Part shown: in pieces, positions 1-14,052 of the stretch
Layout of the letters: the number at the start of each line of letters is the position of its first letter
Position numbering within the stretch: the first letter of the stretch is position 1
Assembly: GCA_023374025.1 (NCBI GenBank)
Contig: SIJG01000024.1
Location: 505,602 to 569,601, forward strand
From: Heterodera schachtii
Lineage: Eukaryota > Nematoda > Chromadorea > Rhabditida > Heteroderidae
DNA length: 64,000 bases
Direction: 5' to 3'
The notes under the pieces: model-generated
What the model was told of the DNA's origin: nothing
The model's input: the letters and a program-made list of their open reading frames with translations, nothing else
Databases searched by the model: none
Translations under genes and position numbers: made by a program

Positions 1-114
1 AAACTCAATTATTTATTTAATGGCATTGAAATAGCCGAATGGCGACGATAAAATATGGCACTCTGCGCCAAAACAATTTGCCAAAAATTAAATTTTAAAT
101 TTGGCCCTCGTCAG

Positions 115-2878
115 ATGGAGGGCTGTGTGTCGGCACTGTACCAATCCATTGGCATCGGCGGACTCCGTCCCAACACTGTGTTTCTGAACTTCCCGCGCAT
201 GGGCGACTCGGACGACCACCACAAGGAGCAGCGCATTTTCGCGGGTCCATTTCATTTTAATTAATAATTAAATTAATTACGTATTATTCCATATAAAATT
301 TGAATTTGGCATTTTGTCCTCTAAATCCCCCCTTTAGACCAATTGTGTTGCGGAGCGCAGAACGATAATTGCATGGTTGTGGTGAAGGGCATCACCGACT
401 TTCCCCGTCCCAATGACCGACTCCGCGGGCACATTGACATTTGGTGCTCATTAAATTAATTAATATATAAATTATTTCAAAATTAATTTCATAAATTACC
501 ATAATTATTGAACACTTTTTAATTATTATTAATTTAGATTTATTAAATTTATACTCAATTTTTTTGCTTTTAATATTATTAATTTAAAATAATAATTTAA
601 TTATATTTAATGAATGTGAAAAATATTTTATTTTGCATAATATTACTTTTTGTCTAATTATTTTTAAATTTTTGTTTTACACTCTCAAATGAATAATTAA
701 TATTTTGCATATTTTTTTAAATTAATCCCCTAATTAATTTTCGAATTTCATTTATCCCATTTAATTGTTCCTTAATTCAATATTCATTATTATTTTTTTT
801 TGCCTTTCTCAGGTGGATTGTGCAAGATGGTGGCATTCTGATGCTGATCGCTTATTTGTTACAGCAGCACAAAGTGTGGAAGGGCTGCAAATTGAGGTGG
901 AAAAGCGAAGGCAAAATTAATAAATAAAATAATTATTTATTTTATTTTTTGTTTTTAAAATTAATTAAAATATATTTAAATCAGAATTTACGTGATCGCT
1001 CAAGAGGGGGAGCAAAATGAAGAGATGAAACATCGCCTGCAACGTCACATTTACATGCTTCGCATTGATGCCACGGTGGGTCAATTAGCGCACTAAAAGG
1101 CGTACAATTAACATGGGATTAAGCCCCAATCCAATGCGGTGAATTGCGAGTCTCAGAAGAGTCTCATCTGTTGCACACCAAACCAATGAAGAAAATTTTC
1201 TGAATTTTTGAAAAAATTTTCTATTTTCTTTTTTTCGATTTTTTTGAAAATTACTCCCTGATGAGAGTGTTGCTCACCCATATTTTTTAAATTTATCCAG
1301 CCACCCCCGACAAATTTTGTCGAGAATTTCCTCCCCTATCCCCCACTTTTCTCTCCCCGCCGAGGATCGGGGAATTTAATCGTAAATAATAATTTAACTG
1401 ATTTTTTAAATTAATTAATTAGCAGATAATTGCCTTGTTTAATCACTCGTCGCTAATTACCTTTTAATGAATGCATTTCTTTCTTTGCAAGGTGTTCATT
1501 GTGAATATGATTGAGCCCGAAGGTGTTGAGGACGACGCGGTGCAGAAGACGCTGAACATGGAGCAGCGGACACGGACACTAATGAAGGCAATTAACAAAT
1601 TCAAAATTGAATTTTTAATCCATTAGTGAGTGTTCAGAAAAATTTGTCCGCCCTCTCCAACGGGGGACTGTCCAACGGCGGCTTCACGCCCGACGAACGC
1701 TTCCAAAGTGGCAGAAAGTGAGAGAAGCAAGAAATTTATATAAACTATTATTTATTAAATATTTTAGGCTATCATATTTCCTAAACCCCTTAAATTAGAA
1801 GCCCCCTAGAAATAAAGCCCACCTTTTGAGAGCAAGTTGAAAAACAAAACCCTCGGAGGCTCTATTTTAGGAAATACGATATTTTGATTAAAATTTACAT
1901 TGGGCAAAATGGTATATCAATTCCAATTAAATTTTATTTTATTATTTTGGAAGAAAAAAGTTTAATTATCAACGAAAAAATGCTTGTGAGCTTTTCTTTT
2001 TAATAGTCCGCTTTATGACTGGCTAATTTTTGTTTTTATTAATTGAAATTAATTTAAAATTTAATTTCTTTATTTTTTCACAGTTCGCCCAATGGGAATA
2101 CGCTGGCCGTGCCCAATACCGTATGCCGACCGCCACGAGACAGTGTCATCGAGACCAGCTTTATACAGTAGGACAAAACTTTTGAATTTCGGGAATTATT
2201 TATTTGCTTTTTTAGAAAAACTTTCCAAGAAGAAGACAACAACGACACTGTAAGCAGTAATGAGATAAGCATCAAGGACATTGACGACACGAAGGTGGAG
2301 GGAGGAACTAATTAAATCAAAACAATTTAAAAAAACCTAATTATCAGTTTAATTAGATATTTAAATCGTTTCTTATAATGCTAATTAATGATTCAAAATT
2401 TTATTAGTTCATTAATTTAATATATCGCACTTCAATTTATTTATAAAATTTTTATGAAAAATTGGTTTAATAATTAAAAAGAAATCTTTTCAAATCGCTC
2501 TATTTCTATATTATTACCATAAAATAATAAAAAGAATAATTATTATTTCTCAATTGTTTTTAGGTTCAAAAAATGAATGCCGCCGTCCGACTGAACCAAG
2601 TCGAATTTTTAATAATCTTTTCTCACAATTCAACCAATTTCGCTCAGGTAATTCTCGAGTATTCTTCGGAGAGTCAATTGGTGCTTTTGTCGTTGCCAAA
2701 ACCGCCCAAATCCATCCAGGCCCTCGTCGAAAATTATTTGTCATATGTAAGAAAGCCAAAATTTTGGTTTTTGGTTTTAAAATTCCAAATTTTTCAGGTC
2801 GAAGCCCTCACGGAAGGCTTGCCACGCGTGTTGCTGATCGGAGGGTCGGGCAAAGAAGTGATCACGGCAGATTCATAA
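115..2878 (+). CDS. kcc: K-Cl cotransporter (SLC12/KCC family), C-terminal part, 5' end outside window
   Basis: Electroneutral K+/Cl- symporter of the plasma membrane, used in cell-volume and chloride control. Only the cytosolic C-terminal domain is here. Likely exons are 115-244, 338-443, 813-896, 985-1075, 1492 to about 1593, 1638-1717, 2084-2167, 2216-2294, 2565 to about 2602, 2648-2746 and 2798-2878. Diagnostic segments are the [10 protein letters not shown] block in the first exon, [10 protein letters not shown] in the second, [17 protein letters not shown] across the second and third, and the terminal block in which [10 protein letters not shown] is followed by [21 protein letters not shown] and a final acidic-Ser end. 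The Ser/Asn-rich stretch at 1638-2294 is a variable loop, common in this family. The join near 1593 looks like a GC-AG intron. The twelve membrane helices must lie upstream of base 1. Family assignment is firm; individual exon edges are less so. Confidence 0.9.
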
Positions 2879-4028
2879 GGGCGGCACACCCGGCGAAAAG
2901 CCCATCCATCCGACCGATTTTTTGGCACTTAATTTTTTGAAATGCAAAATTTAAAATTTACCCATTTCCCACCATTTTTATGTGTGTTATTATTTTATTT
3001 TGTATATTATTTTCAATTTTTGTCTTAAATTTAATACTCAAAAGTTCATTTTCATTTAGCAAAGAAAAACGAAAGCTTTATTTTTTTTATTTTGACTCAA
3101 ATAAATGGAATTCATTTGTGCTTAAATGCTAAATCTCCAAATTGTAAATTATTTTAATAATCAAAGGTTTAAACATTTTAATAATTTGCTAATTGCCAAA
3201 TTAATTTCCTTTTCTTTTATTTGTGCACTTTTGCAGTTCCGGTAAACTAAGCAAAAGTGCCAAAACTATTATAAATTCTCAATTAAATTTTTAAATTAAT
3301 TCCAATTTATGAATAAGAAATTAAGAAAATGCTTTTGAACATTTTTTGGACAATTTGTTAATTTAATTTTAAAAAAAATGCTTGAAATGGTCACAAATAA
3401 AATTGTACGAGTGAATAAAATTGGCATAAAATTGCCAAAAATCGGTTCATTTATTTTCCATAATTTTGCTGTGGAAATCGCGGATTTTGAGGTGGAGACC
3501 TAATATAAAAAAATCATTTAAAATAAAAATATTTTAAAATAAATAAATATACGGTTGGTATGGGAAGAAAAGGTGGGGCATCGGCGGACCAGGAGGCTAA
3601 AATTTAATTAATTAATAGAATAAAGAAGTTTAAAACTAATATTTTTTAATAATATTAATAAACAATATTTAAATTAATTTGAAGTATTAATTATAAAAAA
3701 AGGATCAAAATCCATTAAAAATGATAAAACACATTTTAAAATGTTAATAATAATTAATTTAAAATATTTAATAATATTAATGTAAAGATTAATTAAATTA
3801 ATTAAACAACAGAATATTTAATAATTGTTTTGGTTTTTTCACCATTAATTTGTTCCCCTCACAGCCCACAAATTGGCCAATGCTTTGTGAGCTGACTGTT
3901 CGTGCCACGCGCACATCGTACAAAAATGCTGAAAGCATTTGTTAATTATTTGTGCTAATTGCCCTATTAAGACAGTGAAAAGAAAGAGCTTTTGGAATAA
4001 AGCACAATTTTGGCAATAAAATTCATTT
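2879..4028. other. AT-rich intergenic spacer between convergent genes
   Basis: This stretch separates the convergent 3' ends of the cotransporter and metalloproteinase genes. It is dominated by A/T runs and AATTAAT-type words. No coding pattern or RNA gene was seen. Confidence 0.6.
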
Positions 4029-7000
4029 TTATTTTTTGTGAGGTCCGTAATTTTTAAATTTCGCTGAAATTTGAGGGCACAGAATGCCAAATCTGTAGGT
4101 CACTGTTTGTGGCAGCAAATTACCGTAATCATTGGTCAGCATATGGTAAGTGGTGAAATCGGGCGTGGCGGCAAAACCGGCGCGCAAATTTTGAGGCAGT
4201 CCGGGGAAAAATTCGGACATGCTTCCGAACTAAAATTCAATTACTCATTCATTTTTTGTAATCGGTTAGTTAATAGTTAGTAATTAGTTAATTTATTGGT
4301 AATTCATTATTTAATTAGATAATTATTTAATGACCAAATGCGGCGTATTGCTCTCCACGTTGTAAGTGGCGAACACATCGTCCTTAATTTGAATTATTAG
4401 ATCTTTTGTTTTTTCTTTTTAATTTATTTTTGCCACACTTTAAACAAAATTACGCTGCCATTGACAATCGGAAAAGCGCCCTCGGGGTAGAAAAGAATTC
4501 GGCTGTGCAATTCGCGGGGGTAACGGTGGTCACGCCTAAAAATTAAATACAAATAAACATTTTCAAATATTTAAATAATAAAAATTAATTTTAATTTTAA
4601 AATATAAAATAATATTCGAACATATGATTGTCTTCTTTTAATGATATAAATGAGCATTTTTTTGTATTTATGCATAAAATAGCAGAATTGGAAGTGATCG
4701 GAGTCCCATTTGAACATGACAAAATTCCCAAATTTAAAATAATTTTCGAAAATTACTGAAAAAAAATCCAAATTTTTTTGAAATTTGTATCCCAACAAAG
4801 GTCCGTTTTTGTTCTGACCCCTAACAGAAGGCAAATCTTCGAGATTCTCGGGTGATAATTAACCATGACCAGAGAAAGCATCTCAGTCCATTTTGTTTTT
4901 TGAAAATATAATTAATTAAATAATTTAATTTTTGAAATTTTTTTAATTTGGTCGACTAAAATTGTCTCACGTGAATTGGGCCGTTTTCTGATCAAACTCA
5001 TAGCCGAACAGCATACGCGATTTGACCAGCACTGTCAGTCGACCGGATGAAAATGCGACGTCGACCTTTTCAGGACCGTCCGGGAAAAACTGGGGAAAAT
5101 TTTCAAAATTTTCAAAAAAAAATCCAATTATTAGGAGGGACACCTCGCTGATTTTGTAGGGGCCTCCGACCAATTTTCCTCTGCTCAAATGCCAAGCGTA
5201 ACCGTCCTTGAAGAGGAACAAAGTCTCGGAATTAACTGAAAAAAGCAAAATTGGGGGGGGGGGCATTAATTTTATTTAAAATATAATTAATTTTTATTTA
5301 AAATATAATTTAAATAGTAATTTTTCCCCCATTTTTTACCATTCGCTGCCGTTGTGATGGAGTGAGGGCATTTTTCAGCTTCTTTTCCTGCTGCTGTCGT
5401 AGCTCCTTCGCCGCCGTATGAGCTTAACCATTTTTGTTTATTTTTTATTATTTTTATTTATTATTTATTTTATTTTTCTAAATTTAACTCTGTGCCGTGC
5501 GTGCCGCCCTGGACGGGCACGGGCCTCGTTGGGCGCAGATCGGCCGCAAGTGTTGGCCGATCGGTGAGGTCGCCCTCTGAAAGTGATCAGAAAATAAAAT
5601 GTAATAAATTTAATTAATAAATTAATTTAAAAAATAATTTAAAATAAAGTGAAAACACACGGCAAAAGAAAAAGCAAAGTGAAAAACACACGTCAAAAAG
5701 TGAATGTTTTAAAAAAAATTATTTTGGAATATTAATTTAAATCTTGTGAAGCACAAAATTTTCAAAAGCCAGGCATTTGGCATTTTTGGAATTTTTTCTT
5801 CGATTTGTCCAGGCACAAAATGGAAATGTTTTGTAATGGCATACTTTTCGGAGTGTGTGGTTTGGGTTGGGGCCTCCAGTGGAGAGATTTTTGTCTCATT
5901 TTTTGTCCTCCCGGAAAGACCAGGCTCTAAAAATCGAAAAACGAAAAAAAAAGAAAGCAGAAAAAGCAAAACAGGCACTTTTTGGAGCCAAATTTGAAAA
6001 ATTTTCTATTTTAAGCCATTTAAAAATGGATTTTTGAAAATTCTAAATAGTGAAAAGCCGCAAAGCCTTCAAAATAATTTTTCATTATTTTTTTCGACGA
6101 ACTTTTCTTCAAATCGCCTAATGTCATCGGCGCAGGGCACACACAACACAAAACGGTATTGTCATCATCGGCATAAAATGATGCAAACGCATTGTTGGCA
6201 TTCGAATTGGCATTGGCACCGCCGGCGATGGCACCGGCGGCACTTGCGCTGCTGGCGACGCTGCTACTGCGCTTCACGCGCAGTTTGGGCCCATCATTTT
6301 TATTACCGAAAAGCACTGAAAAAAGTGCCAAAAATGGATAAAGCAATGGGAAATGCCATGGTGAAGAATATTTAAAGCAAAAAGTGATGGCAAAAAAACA
6401 AAACAAAAAGCAAACGGAAAAAATGATGAAAAGCCGAAACGAAGAAAAAAAAGGCTTAACAAATGGGCATAAGATAAGGATTTAAAAATTTAAAAAATTA
6501 GTTAATTTGGCTAACACTGAAAATGTAATAATTTAAATATCATAAATAATAAATTGTCAAAGGTAAAATTAATTAATTAATTAATTAATGTTAGAATTTT
6601 CCATTTTTTTAATTAGCACTTCAAACACACACAAATGTTAATAAAATAATTAATGAATTGTTAGCAGTTAATCACCGTAAAGTGCTCTCAAATGCTCGAC
6701 ATCATCATTTGAAATGACGGGCAACTGAAATAAATTAGAGAATTTTATTCAATTATTTTTTTTATTTTAAAATTCATTTATTTTGTTTTTACATGTTCGC
6801 CAACAGAACGCTCAAACATTGGGAACATCACTGAATGTTCGTCTCCCGAATGGCGAAGGCCAAGCGCATGGCCAATTTCGTGGAGTAAAACCTCAAAATT
6901 GGCAAAAAAATGCCAAAAATTTTCGAAAAAAAATATTTAGTTTACCACAAAAATGTCGATTTTTCCCTGAAAAAATAAATTGTTAAATTAGCAATATTTA

Positions 7001-8968
7001 ACCTTCACCTCTTCTTGTGTTTGAAAAGTGGACCAATTTTCGTCGGCATTCAAAACAATTCGCGCAACGGGCGGCGACGACGCCTTGGCAATGGCGAGGC
7101 CTTAACAAAAAGCAAAAAACATTTAAAAATCACAAAAAATATAAATAATGCAAATTAAACACTTAATTAAGTTAATGAGTTATGTGAAGAATTCATGTTT
7201 TTTGTTAATTTCTTAATTAATAAAATTGATTAAAATATCAAAATTTAATTGCTCTTTAAAAAGTAAAAAAATTAAAAACTTAAACATTGGGCCATTGAAA
7301 AAAACTCGCCTAATTTACTCAGAATATGGGGAAATAATAAATTGATGTTCAGCAAATACTTTTATAAATTCGTTTTTCGAATTGAATATTCCGACTTTGA
7401 AAATTTTTAACAAATTCTAAAGTGATCAAATTTTGTTTTTTGCCGGAATGATCAGAATTTCCCTTCTCTGTCTTTTTGACCGATCGATCGATGCTTATCA
7501 AATCAAAAAGTGATTTGCCTGTTTTGTCCTCCTCCTTCTCTTTCTCCTCCTCCCCATTTTCGCTTTTCTCCTTTTTTGCTCCGTCGCTTTCAAATGTGAA
7601 AATGATCTGCGCATTGTCCGCATTGTTCGTCTCCAGGAAGTCGATTTTGATCACAATTTCCCATGCGCGGAATGCTTGCGCAATTAATTCCCTGCAAAAT
7701 TAACCCCAATTAAGTTAATTATGCAAAAGCATGTAATAAAACATGTTTAATGAGTGCTAATTCAAATTGGCCAATTGTGCCAAATTTTGGCTGACTTCGT
7801 TTCGCCATGAGTGAACTGCTTGGGGTGCGACGCGTTCAGGTTCCAGAACAATGTCGAACGTTCCCAAAGTTGCGATGAGTCTAAAGCGAAAAAAACAAAT
7901 GCGAATAATTAAGTAATTAATTAATTATCGGACTAATTAAAAAATAATAATAATAATTTATTTAAAACACAGCCAGTGCCATTGCATTAAACACTTTGTG
8001 TAATGCAAGTGCCATTCTCGGTTGGTAACTTTGCCAGGAAATTAGTTTGACTTTCGATTTTTAGGGCCAAATTTCCGGCATTTTTCTTTACTCCAAAATA
8101 ATCCTGGCAAATGCCATAATCCATCGATCCGCCCCCACCTAGTGCTGTGTAGCCCTCGTCAGAGTTGGCACAGCGTTTCCACGACATTTTTTGAAGGGTT
8201 GCCAAGTCGACATTGCCCGTCTGCCGGTAGCCCAAAAAGCGTTGGAAATGCCTAAAATATTTGGGATTTTTAAAATATTTTTTTTTGAAATTTTATTTAA
8301 ACGCACTTAACGCCATGGGAAAGGCCATTCTCATTTTGCTTCAGATGACCAAATTCTCGCAGATAAGTCTTAAAAAGAATCATTTGAATAAAAAAACTTG
8401 GATAAATTTCAAAAAATTATTAAATTTTCAATAAAATATTTTTTCAAAGAAATATTCATTTTTTAAATTCAAATATTTTGTTCCCAAATAAATAAGATTT
8501 TTCAAAAATTTCCAAGCAAAAATTTTTTTAAAAATTGATAAAAATATTCAATAGTATTTCAAAACACTCGAAAATAAAGACAATATTAAATAATGTTAAA
8601 AAAAATTTTTAATTTTTTAAATATTTATTTAATTAAAAAGAAATTTTCCAATTTCTCTCACTTTCACAAATTCCGGGTCCAATTCAGGATGGCAATTTTT
8701 GTTCTGCCGAACTTTCCTCGTCCTTCTCCTCCTCTGTTTCATCCGTTTGTTTTTCCTTCTTCAACTGAACAGTCCGAACATCGTTTTCCGACTGAAAATT
8801 TGAGAATTTTTTAATTTTAAAATTCAAAATTTTTGGCACTTTTAGTCCCTGGGCCTCGGGATTGCCATCCGACGGTTCGCCACTGTTGCCACGTGAAAAG
8901 CATGCTTGGGATTGTTGGAGATGGAGAAGCAAAATAGGCAAAAGCAAAAACAATTTGTGAAAATGCAT
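4029..8968 (-). CDS. Matrix metalloproteinase (M10A) with hemopexin domain
   Basis: Secreted zinc endopeptidase that would cleave extracellular matrix. The ATG at 8968 opens a signal peptide with a Leu-rich core ending near SQA. Exon 8368-8307 starts the prodomain (TYLREFGHL). Exon 8251 onward carries a degenerate cysteine switch, KRCANSDEG in place of PRCGVPD. Exon 7880 onward holds the start of the catalytic domain (ETKELIAQAFRAWE), and 7102-7010 the NADENW strand. Near 6895-6790 is the zinc site HEIGHALGLRH followed by the Met-turn SVMFPM, and the domain closes with HLRALYG near 6670. A Ser/Ala/Gly/Asn hinge lies around 6310-6120. Hemopexin blades are at 5235-5144, 5089-4971, 4535-4439, 4382-4335 and 4229-4029, with Cys near both ends (CPHS and LCPQ). 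A long Glu/Lys-rich insert near 7600-7450 interrupts the catalytic domain. Splicing of the acidic exon at 8790-8690 is unclear. Confidence 0.9.
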
Positions 8969-11900
8969 CGAACGAAAGGGAAAATTGGGGGGAATAATTA
9001 AAATAATTAAGTGGATAATTATGAATGAAGGTGTAATTAAGTGAAAAAATAATTTGAGTCATTTTAATCAAAATTCAAATTGAATTTATTTAAAATTAAA
9101 ATTTTAAAATAAATAATTAATTTTTAAGAGGTGGAATTTATTTAAAAATGATATTTTTTAATTTAAAATTATTTCATAAATTAAAATTTAAAAGAAATAT
9201 ATAAAATTATTTCCCGCAGAATTCGCGAAAACAATTTGAAAATTTTAGTGCGCAAGTTGAGCCTTTTGAACAGCGGCGATCAATCAACAAAATTTTGTTC
9301 TCCCCCCGGGCGACGGACCGACGGACGGACAAAAAGTCGACGGCGTTTTTTATGGGGCAATGGCGCGGAGAACGGAGCAAAAAAAAGTGATGGCAATGAA
9401 AATAAATCATAAAATAAATGATGATGGACAGCAGAGCATTTAGTCAATCGAGAAGGGCAAAAAAAAGGAGCACGGACAAATGGCATAAATAGTGGCGGAC
9501 AAATGGCATTAAATATTGTGAGCGGACAAATGGCACAAATGGTGGCGGACAAAAATGATGGCGATAAAATGCCATAAATGATGGCGGATATAAAAAATTT
9601 AAAAATATATCAAAAAATCCCCACAAATTCCAAAAAATTGTTGACAAAATAATTTAAAAATGAACAAAAATTTTGTTGAACTTTAAATCTTATATTTTTG
9701 GAAATGACAAAAAATAGGGAAAAAACACAAAGAAAAATGCGACAAAATGACGTCAATTGAAAAGGTGACAGAAAATATCTGAGAAAGAAAATATATTTTC
9801 AATTAATTACTCAATTAATCTTTCACAAAAATTATTTTTCGAATTAATTGGCGAATAAAAGAGGAAAAATTGGTGACAGAAAAAAAAAGTGTTGTTGAAG
9901 GTCACCGAGAAGAGGTGAATTTTGGGGATAATTGTGAAGGGTAAAAGGGGCAATTGTGAACACATTCAGTGACGCGCAAAAGTGAGCAATTAAAAAAGGA
10001 ATTGACAAAGGAATTTTGAAAATTAAAATTAATTAGAGACAGAGACTTTTAAAATGAATGGCGGGACAAATTCAATCGGGAATTGGGCCAGTCAATTCGT
10101 GACTAAACGGCACTTTTGCAGATGGGTTGGACACGGGAGTAAAATCCCTGAAAATGGGAGGGTCGTGCGCCGAGAAAATCCGAGCAATTAGCGACTAATT
10201 GCCATGTTTCTTTCGCCTTATTTTGATTACTCCTAAAAATGCATTTTAATTTCTAAAATTAAACCTCAAACTTTAAGACCTCTGCTGATGGGGGTCATTA
10301 AAGGCATTAAACCAATTTTTGTGCCTATTTTAAATTTATTTTTTTCCGTTTAACCCATAATTGTGTTAAATGGGTTTTTTTTGTCACCCCAACATTTATT
10401 TACAATAATAGTTTTGTCCTAAATGGGAAAATAACTTTTCATTTTGTACATTTTGTCCCCCCGGGGGCCCATTCTTTCGCGGTTGGAATTCGTTTGTTGT
10501 TTTTGTTGCCTCCCGTGCACACCCCATCAGCAATTACCCATTTCAATTTCACTTTTCAATTCCATTTGATGCCCCCGGGGGTCATCCATCGCCAGGCCCC
10601 CGGGGGCAATTTGTGCGCTTTTTGGCGTTTCGATGGGCGACAAAAAAAGTGTAAAAATTTAGTGGGGTAAAACAACGCACGAAAAAGAGAAGAAAAGGGC
10701 GCTGATTTTGGTGACAGACGAAAAACAAAAGTTAAAATTTGGAGGGAACGAAGCGCGAAATTCGATTAGTAAAAGAAAATTGGAAAATGGAAGAAGTGAT
10801 CGGAACAGAAGAGAACAGTGGGATGATTGTTTACAGGAAAAGTTTTGGTCAACCAATTAAAATTAAAATGGAAATATATTTTAAAAACGAAAATAAATAT
10901 TTATTTGAAATTATTTTATCGAAAGGGCGGCTTTATTTCAGGGGGCGGCCCTAATTCAGCGGAGGCTCTAATTCCATCTAATCAATCCATTCCTATTTGA
11001 ACATGACAAATTAGTAAGCTCGAAACGAAAGAGAAACTATGATCAGAAAAGACCAGTGAAAAAGAAAGGGACCAATTAAGAGTAATTAGCCATTAGCAAT
11101 TAATTAGCCATTCCTTTTGAAGTTGACAAACGAATGGAGTTAATTCGAACAGAATCGAATTTTTGAGATGTACGGATAAGTACGGGTTACTGGCTACGGG
11201 GCAGTAAAAACTTGTATTCAAGTACGACCCGTATTTTTCAAAATTGGACTGAAATTTAATTGATAGGCTATGAAATTAATGGCACGCCAATTAAACGCAG
11301 CCCCGAAAAAACGACATCGACTCAAAAAATTGTGCCAAAAATGGCGAAAATTAAAAAAAGTGTTGGCATTTTTAAAAATAAAAATAAAACAATTAAAGGA
11401 TTTGTGTGGCTGACAAACACTTAAATAAATAACAAATGTTTATTCATCGTTTGGTTTGATCACTTTGCGCGTCCGTCGATCACTTCTCCCCCCCCCCCCC
11501 TTTTGAGTGGGCGAATGATTCATTCGTTTTTCATTTTTCGTTTTATCCGCGCGAAATTTTTGGCCCATAAATTTTTAATGGGAAAAACAAATATAAAAAG
11601 GTGAAAAAAGAGGGGAGAGAACGCCAATTTGAAAAGTGAAAGAGAAACAGTGGCAAATGTTAAGGAAATTAATTGTTGAGAAATTTGGGGCGAAAAAAAA
11701 CGGCGGAGATCGAATGACTAAAACAATTAAAAAAGTTATTCACCCAAAATTATTTTTGGATACAAAGTTTATGACTCATCGATCACTTTTATAGATTTTT
11801 ACGGAATATTTGAGAATTTTTAAAATTATTGTCAATTTATGAGAATCTTGAGTGAGAGGATCGGTAAAGCATTCAATTTTAATGAATTTAATATGAAAAA

Positions 11901-14052
11901 AGTTGGGTGATATTTTATTTAGAAATTATTAATTATTATTATTATTGTTTTGTGATTTAACAGTGGATTTTAATAAATTTCTAACTTTCAACAAATTACT
12001 ACTTTTTATATAAATTTGTAGAATAAAATGATGAGATATTTTGAAGTAAGGAATTTAATTAAATAAAATTAAATAGTCGTAATATAATTATTAAGTAAAT
12101 AAACTTATTTGGATAAATATTAATAAAAAGATAAATAATACTCTCAATTTGTGTTTTGTTTAATTGGTCCAGAATAAAAGTCATTATATATTTGGCGGTA
12201 TTTTTTATGTAAATGCCAAAAAAAATCGGCTGATCAACAATTTGCCATTCACTTTAAACAATTTTGGCAAAATTAATTTGAATATTCAAATTGCCAGGTT
12301 AGGCCAAACAATCGCAATTAAAAACAAAAATTATCCGGGAATTTTTTTTCTAATAATAAAATTTGAAAATAGAAAATATGGGACTCAAATTTAGAAGCAA
12401 TTGCGAGGATGATTGATTTATTGGCTTAAGCTTTGTTTTTGAATTTTGTGCGTTCGCTTCCGAATTCATTTTCAATGCTTTGCACTTTTTGCTTTGAAAA
12501 TCTCTTCGGTTGCCTGAGGGGCGCTTTATCTTTGCATAAAAACGAAAAGCTCACCCTCATTAGGCTTTACAAGTGTAAAAACAAAGTGCGCTTGTGTATT
12601 TAGCCCGCTCCCCATTTCCTCATTTTCTTCTGATCAATGCGCGGCGGCCGGCGACCCTTTGGCTCCTCCGCTTCGATTCGATTCGCTTCGATTACCCAAA
12701 AACTCAACAATTTTGGGTCCAATGAGTGGGGGGGGGGGGGGGGGAAGGTGCTCCTTTTGCGCACAAATTGGTGAACCAAAGTGGGGAAAATGGGCAGGGA
12801 ATTGTAAAAATGTGCTAATATTACAAAAAAGAAATTATTTTATTTATTTTAATCAAAATAAATGGGAAAAATAAAATTTTATATAAAGCGTCCGTCCCCA
12901 CATTTGTCTTCGTAAAATAATTTTTATGATCTGATTTCGACTTAAAACATATCCGAACGAACCGGTATTTACGGGCCTTCACGTGCCTGGCAGCAGATGG
13001 TGGATAACTCTGATAGCTTATAATCTCAAGTCCTGGCACAAATTCCCAATCTCGAAGTCGTCCTGCTGTTTTGTCAATCCCGAGCGAATCTATGCGCTAT
13101 TTATTTTTAATTCATTTTCATGCAAAATTCCATCCAAATTTAATATTCCTTTAAAAAGGCTCAGCTGTAAACCCCAATAGGTTAACTTTTTTGATTCCAA
13201 GTCATTTGAGTTTTTTTCATACAATAATTTAATTTGAATTATTTGTTGTGAATTTTCATCGAAGCAAAACACTAAAAGTTGAAATACGGAAAAAGGCGAA
13301 AAAACTGGGAGAAAAAACGTATTTAAATCCATCCAAATATTTATTTTTAATTCTTGCTAGCAATATTTGTGAAAAAATAAATGCGACTTTACTCGAAGTC
13401 AATCAAATTCAACAATTTCCTATCGGTTGATAATTAACTCTTGGCAGAGAATGGCTTAATTGCATTTTAAACGACTTTAAAGACACAATTAAATGTCCAT
13501 TAAATTTTTGTCTTGATTATAAAAAATTGTCAATTTATTTAATATTCATAATTAAAGCCCGAATTTGTATGGATTTCCATTTTTTTTTTTTTTTTTTTTT
13601 TTTTTGCATTTATTTAGGCCTAACATTCAAGTAAACAATATTTTTAGTTTGATTTGAATTTTTTGTTTTAATGATATTGATATCAAACTTTGCACATTAA
13701 TTGAGAAAATCGAAAGATTCACAGATTTAGAAAATATGTCTCAAAGAAACAAAAATTTCAAGAAATATACTCCTAAAAACCAAAAAAATTTACCAAAAAC
13801 TTCTTTTCATGTTCTAAATTCCAATTTAAGATAAATAATTTTATTTTAAAATTATTTTTTCTCATTGAGAAAGAAACTAATCAAATATTGACTTTCTAAA
13901 TAAATTCAACATTTTTTCTCTTTTAGTTGCAAAAAATTTAACGTTTAAAATTTTTCGAAAATTTGAGCTCAATTTTTGAAGTTTTTTATCCATATTTCAG
14001 CGTATTGTTCATATTTCGTCCATATATTCATAACATTTGTTGAATCACGGTT
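8969..14052. other. Long gene-poor AT-rich region
   Basis: This is the upstream flank of the metalloproteinase gene, extending to the first inverted-repeat element. It contains a degenerate minisatellite at 9472-9592, a G run near 12730 and a T run near 13580. The short open frames here have no recognisable motifs, and no convincing exon was found. A 28-base segment at 13448-13475 recurs near 14711-14740, so the end of the region probably contains old repeat copies. Confidence 0.5.
9472..9592. repeat. Degenerate minisatellite, GGCGGACAAATGGCA-type units
   Basis: Imperfect units of about 20-27 bases built on GGACAAATGGCATAAAT repeat roughly five times. Similar CGGAC words occur just upstream near 9310-9330. 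Confidence 0.7.

Noticed and set aside
5709..6037. Open frames inside the metalloproteinase locus on both strands
   Set aside because: They fall in an intron between hinge and hemopexin exons; composition is A/T-driven and they contain no motif.
12164..13430. Cluster of short AT-rich open frames
   Set aside because: Overlapping frames on both strands with Lys/Asn/Ile/Phe bias expected of noncoding AT-rich DNA.
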